Positions 56,501 through 64,000 of a DNA stretch of 64,000 nucleotides are shown in pieces. The notes under the pieces were generated by a model, which had not been told where the DNA came from, ran no database searches, and saw only the letters and a program-made list of their open reading frames with translations. The stretch is from Sphingorhabdus sp. (GTDB taxonomy: Bacteria > Pseudomonadota > Alphaproteobacteria > Sphingomonadales > Sphingomonadaceae): contig JANQNO010000007.1 of the NCBI GenBank assembly GCA_028279555.1, forward strand, positions 203,292 to 267,291, read 5' to 3'. The position numbers and the translations under genes are program-made. The number at the start of each line of letters is the position of its first letter. Position 1 is the stretch's first letter.

Positions 56501-59500
56501 ATGACGACCAAGACCAAATCGGCCGCCAAAGCGAAAACGGCTCCCAGCTCTGTTGAACGCAAGGGACGGCTGGATGGCAAGATCGCGCTAGTCACCGGCG
56601 CGGCGGGCAATCTCGGCAGTCATATTGTCCGCCACTATGTTCATGAGGGCGCAAAGGTCATCATGACCGGCCGTACAAAGGACCGCATTGAGGCGGCACG
56701 CCAGTCGGTGATCGACGATACCGGCGTGGCAGAGGACAGGGTTGCTACCGTGGTGCTCGACGGAGCGGAACCCAAATCGGTACGCGCAGGCATGGCCAAG
56801 GCGATCAAGGCTTTTGGCAAGCTCGATATCCTCGTCAACAATGCCGGTTCGGCTGGCCCGAAGCAGACACTGGAAAATGTTCCGCTGAGTGCCGCCGACC
56901 TTGAGGCAAACCGCAAGGATGGCGCAGCGGACACCGAGACTGTCGGCGATGCGATGCGCAACATATTGGGTGTCACCTGGAACCTTGCCCGCGAGGCCGC
57001 GCCGCATATGAAGGTCGGCGGGACGATGATCAATGTCTCGACCATTTTCTCGCATACGCGTTATTATGGCCGCACCGCGTATGTCGTGCCCAAGGCCGCG
57101 CTGAACTCGCTTTCGGAGCAGCTGGCGGTCGAACTCGGACCGCGCGGTATCCGGGTAAATACGATATTCCCAGGTCCGATCGAGAGCGATCGCATCCGCA
57201 CCGTCTTCGCCGCGATGGATAAGATTCAGGGCAACAAGGAGGGCACCACCGCCGACCATTTCATGGGCCGGATGTCGCTTGAACGGAAAATTGGCACGGC
57301 AAAGAAGGGCAAGACCCTGCCGACACCGCCCGATATTGCGCAGACCTGCGTCTTTCTCGGCAGCGATGAATCGGCGGCTTTCAATGGCCAGGAATTTGAC
57401 GTCACCCACGGCATGGCGGTGGAGAAAAATTCGCGCTCGACCTATCTGGCCCGGCCCTCGATGCGCTCGCTCGACGGCACCGGGCTGTCGGTGCTGATTG
57501 CGGCAGGTGAGCAGTGGGAAGACGCGCTGGAGTTTGCCAAGGTGCAGACGGCATGTGGGGCTCAGGTGCTGTTGGGGCTGCGGCGGCAAGCAGATGTCGC
57601 GCAAGCGAAAGCACGGGTGAAAGCGCAGGAGGCTGAGCAAGGCCTGACCATCGTCCGGTTCAACCGCGCCGATCCGGAAGGCATGGAAGCCGCGCTGGAG
57701 GAATTCACCCAAAACCATCCCTCCATCACCAGCGCCATTTTCCTGCCCGTCAAGGCTGTGAACCATTTCCAAGGTGCCCTGATCGACGTCTCGGACAAGG
57801 ACCTGAAGGATTTCATCGACATCGAACTGACAGGCATCATCGCGCTCGGTCGCACGCTGAGCCGCTACTGGAAAAAATATGACAATCTGGTGCAGGAACC
57901 ACGCTTTGTCTATATTTCCAACGCTAGCGATGGTGATGGTGACCGGTTCCACAAAATTCTGACCGCCGCCACCACGCAGCTGGTGACGATCTGGCGCGAT
58001 GAATCGCAGGTCGACAAGGAGCAAGGCAAGCTCAACCAGCCCGCCTGGGGCAACCAGATTGTCCGCTATTCCAATGACGAGGAAGAGAATATCCGCTTCA
58101 CCGCCGGACAGGCGACGCGGATCGTCTGCAAGAAGCACAAAATCCAGGAGAACACGTTGTTCCTGCCGCAATCGATTGGAGAGGCCACCGGTGCGCGCAA
58201 GGCGATGGTGGGCTTTGCAGAGAACATTACCGGCTTGCACCTCGGCAAGGTGGCTCTGATCACCGGCGGGTCGGCGGGCATTGGCGGACAGATTGCCCGC
58301 CTGCTCGCACTCGCTGGGGCAAAAGTGATGATGGTGGCCCGCCGCGAAAGCGAGCTTAATGCCGCCCGCGACCGAATTGTTGGCGAGCTACAGGACATCG
58401 GTTTTTCGGGCGTTGATCAGCGCGTCCAAATCCTGCCCGATATCGACGTCAGCGATTTCAAGTCGCTGAAAAAAGCGGTCGATGTAACGATGAAGGAATT
58501 TGGCCAGGTCGACTATCTGATCAATAATGCAGGGGTGGCCGGGGCCGAGGATATGGTCGTCGATATGGATATCGACGCCTGGCGCTGGACGCTGGATGCC
58601 AATCTGGTCTCCAATTATCTGCTGATGCACGAGCTGGTTCCCCACATGAAGGAACGCGGCACCGGCTATGTGCTCAACGTGTCTTCCTATTTTGGCGGTG
58701 AAAAGTATCTGGCCGTCGCCTATCCCAACCGGTCCGACTATGCCGTGTCGAAGGCCGGGCAGCGGGCGATGGTCGAGAGTTTTTCCGAATATCTTGGCCC
58801 GGAAGTGCAACTCAACGCCATTGCGCCCGGACCAGTGGATGGCGATCGCCTGTCCGGTGTCGGCGGCAAGCCGGGCCTGTTCCAGCGTCGTGCCAAATTA
58901 ATCCTTGAGAACAAGCGTTTGAACGCCGTTTATGCTGCTACAATCGAGGCGATCCGCGAAGGCGCAACCGTCGAGCATGTACTCGGGCGGCTTGCCCGCA
59001 ACGACGCAGCTTATTTGTCGCATGATGAAGACTCTCCCAAGCAGTTGCGCTCTCTGGCACTCGATTGTGCCAAGGAAGGTGATGGCGTCTGTAGCTGGGA
59101 CCGTTTCCTGCTAACCCGCGAAATTGCCGCGAGCCTGCTCTCCCGGCTGGGCCGCGGCGGCTATTTGCTGGACAATGAGAAGCTGACCGAACAGAGCGAG
59201 GCAAACAATGGCAAATGGCTGAAATTCGCGCCGCCCGAGGATCAACCCTTCCTGCCGGAAGAGAAGGTCAATAAAATGGCCGCAGGCGTTGGCAAGGGCG
59301 TGCTGTCGCAGCTCCATCTCGGCAGGATGCCGACCGAAGCAGAAGTGGCGCAGGCCACGGTCTTCTTCCTCGCCGATCGCGCGGTCAGCGGAGAAACTTT
59401 CATGCCATCGGGCGGTCTCAGCGTGCAACGCTCGGCGACCGAGCGCGAGCTGTTCGGCAGCCCCAAACAGGAACGCCTGGATCGCATGCGCGGCAAAACC

Positions 59501-60205
59501 GTATGGTTCATCGGTGAACATCTGGCAGACTACAAAGCGGAAACAATCAGGCAGATGTTGATGGAGCACAAGGTTGGCCGGGTGGTCCTGCTAGTCAAAT
59601 CGAAAACCGCTGGCATGTCGATGATTGGGCGATTGCCCGATGAGGCCAAGGCAGCGGTCGAACTGATTGCCTATGCCGGGAAGGATATCGAACAAGCGAT
59701 GGACCAGGCACTGGGCCAATGGGGCCGCCCGACCATCGTCGTGTCGACTCCACAAACCGAGTTGCCCAACCGGCTTTTCGAAAAAGGAGCGATTTTGTCA
59801 CCGAGGGAATTCGCTGACGTGATCGAGCAAAATCTGACCCTGCATTTCCGCGTTGCGCGCAAGGCTTCGCTCTATGACGATTGCCAGCTGGTGCTGGTCT
59901 CGCCCGACGTACCGCTTGGCACCGACGGGCCGGCTTTCGCGCTCGCGAATTTCATCAAGACCACGCTCCATGCCTTCACGGCGACACTGGCGGTTGAAAA
60001 TGAACGACTGGTCCACGATGTGCCTACCAACCAGATCAACCTGACCCGCCGAGTGCGCTCAGAAGAACCCTGTGACGAGGAGGAACATCAGGAAGAATTG
60101 AAACGCTTTGCCCGTGCTGTGCTACTGGTGGGTGCACCGCTCCCCGATGCGGAAGATTCCCGCTACCGCGCCCGAATCTACCGGGGAACGTCAATGACAG
60201 TGTGA
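56501..60205 (+). CDS. mcr: Bifunctional malonyl-CoA reductase Mcr
   Basis: 1234 residues, about the length of the Chloroflexus enzyme (1219). It reduces malonyl-CoA to malonate semialdehyde (C-terminal half) and then to 3-hydroxypropionate (N-terminal half) with NADPH. The first SDR unit has TGAAGNLGS near residue 32 and catalytic YVVPK near 193; the second has TGGSAGIGG near 588 and YAVSK near 747. SDR-like remnants between and after them complete the family layout. It starts 23 bp after pcs behind GGGAGAG, so the two are cotranscribed and together run malonyl-CoA to propionyl-CoA. Confidence 0.96.
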   Translation: MTTKTKSAAKAKTAPSSVERKGRLDGKIALVTGAAGNLGSHIVRHYVHEGAKVIMTGRTKDRIEAARQSVIDDTGVAEDRVATVVLDGAEPKSVRAGMAKAIKAFGKLDILVNNAGSAGPKQTLENVPLSAADLEANRKDGAADTETVGDAMRNILGVTWNLAREAAPHMKVGGTMINVSTIFSHTRYYGRTAYVVPKAALNSLSEQLAVELGPRGIRVNTIFPGPIESDRIRTVFAAMDKIQGNKEGTTADHFMGRMSLERKIGTAKKGKTLPTPPDIAQTCVFLGSDESAAFNGQEFDVTHGMAVEKNSRSTYLARPSMRSLDGTGLSVLIAAGEQWEDALEFAKVQTACGAQVLLGLRRQADVAQAKARVKAQEAEQGLTIVRFNRADPEGMEAALEEFTQNHPSITSAIFLPVKAVNHFQGALIDVSDKDLKDFIDIELTGIIALGRTLSRYWKKYDNLVQEPRFVYISNASDGDGDRFHKILTAATTQLVTIWRDESQVDKEQGKLNQPAWGNQIVRYSNDEEENIRFTAGQATRIVCKKHKIQENTLFLPQSIGEATGARKAMVGFAENITGLHLGKVALITGGSAGIGGQIARLLALAGAKVMMVARRESELNAARDRIVGELQDIGFSGVDQRVQILPDIDVSDFKSLKKAVDVTMKEFGQVDYLINNAGVAGAEDMVVDMDIDAWRWTLDANLVSNYLLMHELVPHMKERGTGYVLNVSSYFGGEKYLAVAYPNRSDYAVSKAGQRAMVESFSEYLGPEVQLNAIAPGPVDGDRLSGVGGKPGLFQRRAKLILENKRLNAVYAATIEAIREGATVEHVLGRLARNDAAYLSHDEDSPKQLRSLALDCAKEGDGVCSWDRFLLTREIAASLLSRLGRGGYLLDNEKLTEQSEANNGKWLKFAPPEDQPFLPEEKVNKMAAGVGKGVLSQLHLGRMPTEAEVAQATVFFLADRAVSGETFMPSGGLSVQRSATERELFGSPKQERLDRMRGKTVWFIGEHLADYKAETIRQMLMEHKVGRVVLLVKSKTAGMSMIGRLPDEAKAAVELIAYAGKDIEQAMDQALGQWGRPTIVVSTPQTELPNRLFEKGAILSPREFADVIEQNLTLHFRVARKASLYDDCQLVLVSPDVPLGTDGPAFALANFIKTTLHAFTATLAVENERLVHDVPTNQINLTRRVRSEEPCDEEEHQEELKRFARAVLLVGAPLPDAEDSRYRARIYRGTSMTV

Positions 60206-60210
60206 ACAAG

Positions 60211-60245
60211 ATAGGGCATTGCAAAACGGTCGCTTTGCGCCCTAT
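60211..60245 (+). terminator. Hairpin after mcr
   Basis: Outer arms ATAGGGC and GCCCTAT with inner GCAAA/TTTGC form a stem-loop 5 bp after the mcr stop. There is no T-run, so it may be an mRNA-end hairpin rather than a classic intrinsic terminator. Confidence 0.5.
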
Positions 60246-60374
60246 GCAGCCAAAACCAGACAGGCCGTTATCGGCCCATTAGATCACTTTGCGATTCACA
60301 AAGCGGATCTGCTTCTACGCTATCCTCCAGGGTGAAAGGCCCCTTCATATCGCTATTCAATCCTGTAAGGGCAC

Positions 60375-60600
60375 GAAGGTGTATTGCTGAAAGCAAACGC
60401 CGTATCAATATATAGATAATATTGGAAAAACTGGTTGCGGAAGCAGGATTTGAACCCACGACCTTCAGGTTATGAGCGCTGTAAAATACTGCCCTAACTG
60501 GTTCTTTTTAATGCACTGTTTCCCGCAATTCTGCGCTGCGCGGCTTGACTGTTGATGAGGGTTCGACCTGTGTAAACGCGCAAGGTTTCGCATCGGTTTG
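60375..60600. repeat. Middle tRNA-fMet-derived repeat (copy B)
   Basis: Positions 60432-60477 match the 3' half of tRNA-fMet on the minus strand. The lower side (60375-60431) is about three-quarters identical to the flank beside the intact tRNA (63104-63160), and the upper side (60478-60600) matches that of copy A. Sharing both arms, one with each neighbour, is the expected signature of two related elements in tandem. Confidence 0.85.
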
Positions 60601-60651
60601 TTTTCTATGGTTCGCTTTGGATCAAGTCACCATGACAGCCAGCGATTTGCG

Positions 60652-61485
60652 CTATACACAGTCGTCCAGCACGTTTGCTGTGACTATACAATAGCGCAAA
60701 ATATTCTTGCGATAGGCCCAGGTCAGAAATCGCGCCGTAACCGCGTATTTCAATCGGCTCCGCAGGGGCAATTTTTGACCAGCCGGAGATCGTCTATATT
60801 CCCGCCACCAACGCGCAAAACCTATTGTCACATCTTCGCTAATGTCTCGAACCTCGACGCGCTCGAAACCGGCCCGTTGCAACTGATCGGCATATTGCGT
60901 CCGCGTAACCATATTGAGTGCTGGAATTCGCGACAGTTTGAGCATCGCCTCTAAAATCCAACGATCAGTGAAGCTTTGCTGGTTGTCGGAGAGAAACAAA
61001 TCGGTCAGGCCAATTCGGCCGCCAGCCTGAAGATTTTCAGCTGCTAGTGCGAATAACTTTTTGCGGTTTGAGAAATGATAGGCGCAATCCAATGCTACGA
61101 CACAGTTCGGTTTGGTTTTTGAGCATATGCGGTTCCAATGCGCGGAATCAGTCGCGTCGCCGGCCAGCAGTTTCTCGGTATCTTCAGGAAATCCAGCGGC
61201 GCACAGCTTTTCGTGAGCCATTTCGGTCTGGCTTTGCGAGAAATTGACCCCGGACAAGCCAGCTATTCCATAATGTTCCCGCCACAAAAGCAACTGGTCG
61301 CCGCAACCAAACCCCAGATCCATAGCGACGGAGTTTTTGTCGAGCCGAAGCGCATCGCCCAAGAGCATCGCAAGCGCGCGGCAGGCGCCCGAATAATCGC
61401 GATGATCAGCCCAATAGCCAAGATTTCCCCAGCTGGCGTCCTCTTCGTTCAGCGCGACTTCGGCAAGATCATGAAACTCGCTCAT
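60652..61485 (-). CDS. SAM-dependent methyltransferase
   Basis: 277 residues with the class I SAM motif AMDLGFGCGDQLLLW near residue 55, then LSGVNFSQSQTEMAHEKL and CVVALDCAYHFSNRKKL, and a methyltransferase-like tail. Its nearest style is the small-molecule or fatty-acid methyltransferases of the cyclopropane/UbiE-like group. It starts 6 bp after the FAD oxidoreductase stop and is in one operon with it. A lipid-methylating role such as UfaM in furan fatty acid synthesis is possible but not proven. Confidence 0.82.
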   Translation of the reverse strand: MSEFHDLAEVALNEEDASWGNLGYWADHRDYSGACRALAMLLGDALRLDKNSVAMDLGFGCGDQLLLWREHYGIAGLSGVNFSQSQTEMAHEKLCAAGFPEDTEKLLAGDATDSAHWNRICSKTKPNCVVALDCAYHFSNRKKLFALAAENLQAGGRIGLTDLFLSDNQQSFTDRWILEAMLKLSRIPALNMVTRTQYADQLQRAGFERVEVRDISEDVTIGFARWWREYRRSPAGQKLPLRSRLKYAVTARFLTWAYRKNILRYCIVTANVLDDCV

Positions 61486-61491
61486 CTGGTA

Positions 61492-62805
61492 TCAATTTGC
61501 CGGAATATCTTCCCAGGGAATTTTTACACCCAGTTGTCTTGCAACATGCATGGAGGATTCCACCGCGGCATCGAGCAATGGGATTTTGTCCGCCATATAA
61601 GAGCCACATAGCCAAAGCCTGTTGCCTTGCTGATGATGGAAATCGCGCAAGGATCTAGCCGCTTGGCGGCTCTCATGATTGACGACGGGCCGCGTAAAGG
61701 GGACGCGCGCCAGCTCTTTCGCGGGATCGGGATCGCGGATCGGATTCCAGGTTTGGAATATCGTATCCTGCCCGGACAGGCGCGGAATGGTGTCGGTCAG
61801 ATTGACGGTGACCTCTGCACGATTTGACCCGGCAGGAATGTGATAGCTGACCGGCGCCAGAGGCGCAGGCGATTTGGGCAACAGGCCCTTGTCGGTGTGT
61901 ACGCTCATGACCGATCGTTCGAACGGTACTTTCTCGAGCAATTCTTGTTGAGTCTTGAATCCGGCTAGCATCGCAGCGGCATGTTGCGCCTGCGCCGCAA
62001 CTACAACCTGGTCATATTTTTCAGTTTCGCCTGTAGTTGTTGTCACGGACAGTTGATCACCGCCGGTCAAAATTTTCGTGACCGCGCTGTTTGTTTTGAC
62101 CTTTGTATCCTGCAGTAGCCGAGGCACGATATCATCAACGCCTTTGGCGGCGCTCATGATACCCAGCTTCTGCAATCCACTGGTCAGGTAACCGAGCATG
62201 ATGTCGGCAGGATAGTTTTTGATGGATTCAAAATCACAAGTGCAGGTAACCGACATCATCGGCAGAAGGACGATATCGATGAAATCGTCACCCGCGCCTG
62301 ATCGCTCAAGATATTCACCAAATGAGAGATGTGTCAGATCAGATCCGCCAATTTGTCCTTTGCGAAAATCGTTTCTGGCGCTTTTGAAAAAACGGCGCGA
62401 TTGCAAGGCTATCTTCCAAGCCCTTGGGCTGAACAAACTGTCATTTTTCAGATAGGAATAATCGAACCCGGCTATACCGCCATTGCCATAATGCAGCATG
62501 ATTTCGCCGTCGCCATCGGCAAATACGCCGGCATGGTCGGTCGCCACGACCTCCGCGTCGATATGCTTATAAAGCGCGAGCAGATTGGAGTAATAGCCCT
62601 CAGTGAATATCCTTAGAGGGATGTCTATTCGTCGTTCAACGCCACCGCTCGCATAATCGATGGTGTGGACACCCATGCCGGCACGCGGCTGGCTCTCATA
62701 TACCGTCACGTCAAATTTTTTGCGGAGCAGCCATGTCGCGGACAGACCGGCAATGCCGGTCCCGATAACAGCCAGCTTTGGTTTGCTGTTTTGCTTTGAG
62801 ATCAA
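61492..62805 (-). CDS. FAD-dependent oxidoreductase (amine-oxidase family)
   Basis: 437 residues. The N-terminal dinucleotide motif KLAVIGTGIAGLSATWLLRK binds FAD, EAVYESQPRAG-type E (VTVYESQPRAGMG) caps it, and GNRLWLCGSYMADKIPLLDA is the C-terminal FAD motif of flavin amine oxidase/desaturase-like enzymes. Proteins of this branch occur with CFA-like methyltransferases and act on unsaturated fatty acids, for example UfaD. Paired with the methyltransferase here, fatty-acid modification is the best guess. Confidence 0.82.
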   Translation of the reverse strand: MISKQNSKPKLAVIGTGIAGLSATWLLRKKFDVTVYESQPRAGMGVHTIDYASGGVERRIDIPLRIFTEGYYSNLLALYKHIDAEVVATDHAGVFADGDGEIMLHYGNGGIAGFDYSYLKNDSLFSPRAWKIALQSRRFFKSARNDFRKGQIGGSDLTHLSFGEYLERSGAGDDFIDIVLLPMMSVTCTCDFESIKNYPADIMLGYLTSGLQKLGIMSAAKGVDDIVPRLLQDTKVKTNSAVTKILTGGDQLSVTTTTGETEKYDQVVVAAQAQHAAAMLAGFKTQQELLEKVPFERSVMSVHTDKGLLPKSPAPLAPVSYHIPAGSNRAEVTVNLTDTIPRLSGQDTIFQTWNPIRDPDPAKELARVPFTRPVVNHESRQAARSLRDFHHQQGNRLWLCGSYMADKIPLLDAAVESSMHVARQLGVKIPWEDIPAN

Positions 62806-63160
62806 AGGTCTCCGAGAATCAAGGCCAGAGCCCAGCTTATCTGCTGATTAGGCAAAAAAACAGACCTGGAAACAGGAAGTCGCCATTTTGGCGCTCACTG
62901 CTGGTGAGTTAGAATCGCATAAGCACCTGACTGGATTCATGGAACCAGCGGATCGGATCTCCCGCGCCTGCACCTTTGGCCAGCCCCAATACGAGCTACG
63001 TCCGCTTTTGTGCCCAAAGCGGACATCTATCTTTGCCGAAGCCTAGAAGACCTACGCAGTAGCGCCCACAAATCTGCTTCCTGTATGCTTACAGTGGAGG
63101 TGCCGAGGTGTATTACTGTAAGCACACACCATCTCAGTATATTGATAATATTAGGGAAAC
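62806..63160. other. Intergenic region and element arm below tRNA-fMet
   Basis: No convincing gene. It should hold the promoter of the oxidoreductase-methyltransferase operon and, from about 63104, the arm shared with copy B. Short reading frames across the tRNA end are translation artefacts of the tRNA sequence. Confidence 0.6.
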
Positions 63161-63237
<77 letters not shown>

Positions 63238-63291
63238 TCACCAGATTTGGGCTTTGCCCGCTGTTGGGCCGCCCTGGACCGTGTCGGCCCC

Positions 63292-63333
63292 AAAAAGCGA
63301 AAGGCGGCCAGCCTTTGTGAGACCGGCCGCCTT
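63292..63333 (-). terminator. Terminator between 5S and tRNA-fMet
   Basis: On the minus strand a 9-bp stem (AAGGCGGCC and GGCCGCCTT) is followed within a few bases by TTTTT. It would end most rRNA transcripts before the tRNA. Confidence 0.65.
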
Positions 63334-63378
63334 GAAATGCGAATGGGTTTTTCCTCGTGCCTTGCGCCTGCTGCAATG

Positions 63379-63493
63379 CCTGGCGACGTCCTACTCTTCC
63401 ATGCCTTAAGACAAAGTACCATCGGCGCTACCTGGTTTCACGGCCGAGTTCGGGATGGGATCGGGTGGGGCACAGGCGCTATGATCACCAAGC
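63379..63493 (-). rRNA. rrf: 5S ribosomal RNA
   Basis: About 115 nt reading GCTTGGTGATCATAGCG at the 5' end, CACCCGATCCCATCCCGAAC and GAACTCGGC in the centre, and GAGTAGGACGTCGCCAGG at the 3' end, all standard 5S elements. Ends are estimated to a few bases. Confidence 0.95.
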
Positions 63494-63625
63494 AATGAAG
63501 CAGGCGCAAAACAAACTGGAATAATAATCGATTTTTCAATCAAAGGGTTAGCATTGAGCGTATCAAGCCGAAGCTTACCGCAATGATGGCATGGCCTGAC
63601 GGCCAGTCTTGTCATTGATGGTGGG

Positions 63626-64000
<375 letters not shown>

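Larger units (their letters stand above)
50463..60477. mobile_element. Predicted tRNA-fMet element 2 carrying pcs-mcr
   Basis: About 10 kb bounded by direct copies of the tRNA-fMet 3' half (50463-50508 and 60432-60477). Inside are only pcs and mcr plus non-coding arms; no integrase, transposase or relaxase is visible. The left arms match those of the neighbouring element, so I infer a cargo-only element integrated by a recombinase supplied from elsewhere. An alternative is repeated duplication of the tRNA end by recombination. Confidence 0.55.

Noticed and set aside
51117..58240. Long antisense frames of 465-550 codons inside pcs and mcr
   Set aside because: They run opposite to clear, full-length enzymes in GC-rich sequence and show no recognisable domain or start signals.
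50509..60431. Integrase, transposase or plasmid gene within the cassettes
   Set aside because: Looked for tyrosine/serine recombinase, DDE or relaxase motifs in all frames of the gaps; none seen.

Overview
The window looks like chromosome from a marine or aquatic alphaproteobacterium of the Sphingomonadales (Sphingorhabdus/Erythrobacter-like). This rests on the overall style of the proteins, many TonB/porin/OmpW envelope genes, FNR-type control of a cbb3 oxidase, and an rRNA operon that ends 23S-5S-tRNA-fMet. The genus is an inference; no 16S is in view.

Layout. (1) 0-4.2 kb: putA (proline to glutamate) divergent from a Crp/Fnr regulator. (2) 4.2-10.9 kb, minus strand: a tightly coupled three-gene set (TIR-membrane-TPR protein, unknown protein, TPR plus SLOG-like plus cyclase-like protein), then a lipoprotein, a LysM cell-wall protein with an SAGC-type C-terminus, and an EF-hand protein. 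(3) 11.1-23.6 kb: a secreted or anchored metallo-beta-lactamase-fold hydrolase, a broken GST, then the microaerobic respiration block fnrL, ompW, ccoNOQP-GHIS, a small CC-motif protein and hemN, with a clear FNR box. (4) 23.6-36.1 kb: acetate use, with a DcaP-like porin, acs, a CrbR/CrbS-type two-component system, an ActP-like symporter with its DUF4212 partner, a DUF294 nucleotidyltransferase and a DnaQ-like exonuclease. (5) 36.2-41.5 kb: TetR, TonB receptor, alpha/beta hydrolase and MFS exporter/importer. (6) 41.6-47.0 kb: iron uptake (lipoprotein, PKHD hydroxylase, FbpABC-type transporter, Fur-like boxes). (7) 47.1-50.3 kb: two paralogous secreted PAN/Apple-domain proteins facing a LuxR-type regulator across a 22-bp palindrome. 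(8) 50.4-63.2 kb: an accessory block downstream of tRNA-fMet. (9) 63.2-64 kb: tRNA-fMet, 5S and the 3' end of 23S, all minus strand.

The most interesting part is the accessory block. It carries two giant enzymes in an operon: propionyl-CoA synthase (1841 aa, ligase-hydratase-reductase) and bifunctional malonyl-CoA reductase (1234 aa). Together they would convert malonyl-CoA to 3-hydroxypropionate and on to propionyl-CoA, the signature half of the 3-hydroxypropionate bi-cycle. A second cassette carries a SAM methyltransferase and an FAD oxidoreductase, possibly for modifying fatty acids. Each cassette is bounded by a copy of the 3' half of tRNA-fMet, and the copies also share flanking arms, as expected from two related elements integrated one after the other into tRNA-fMet. 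No integrase gene is visible in either cassette, so they look like cargo-only elements moved by an enzyme supplied elsewhere. The upstream acetate block could feed acetyl-CoA into this route after carboxylation, but no acetyl-CoA carboxylase is in the window.
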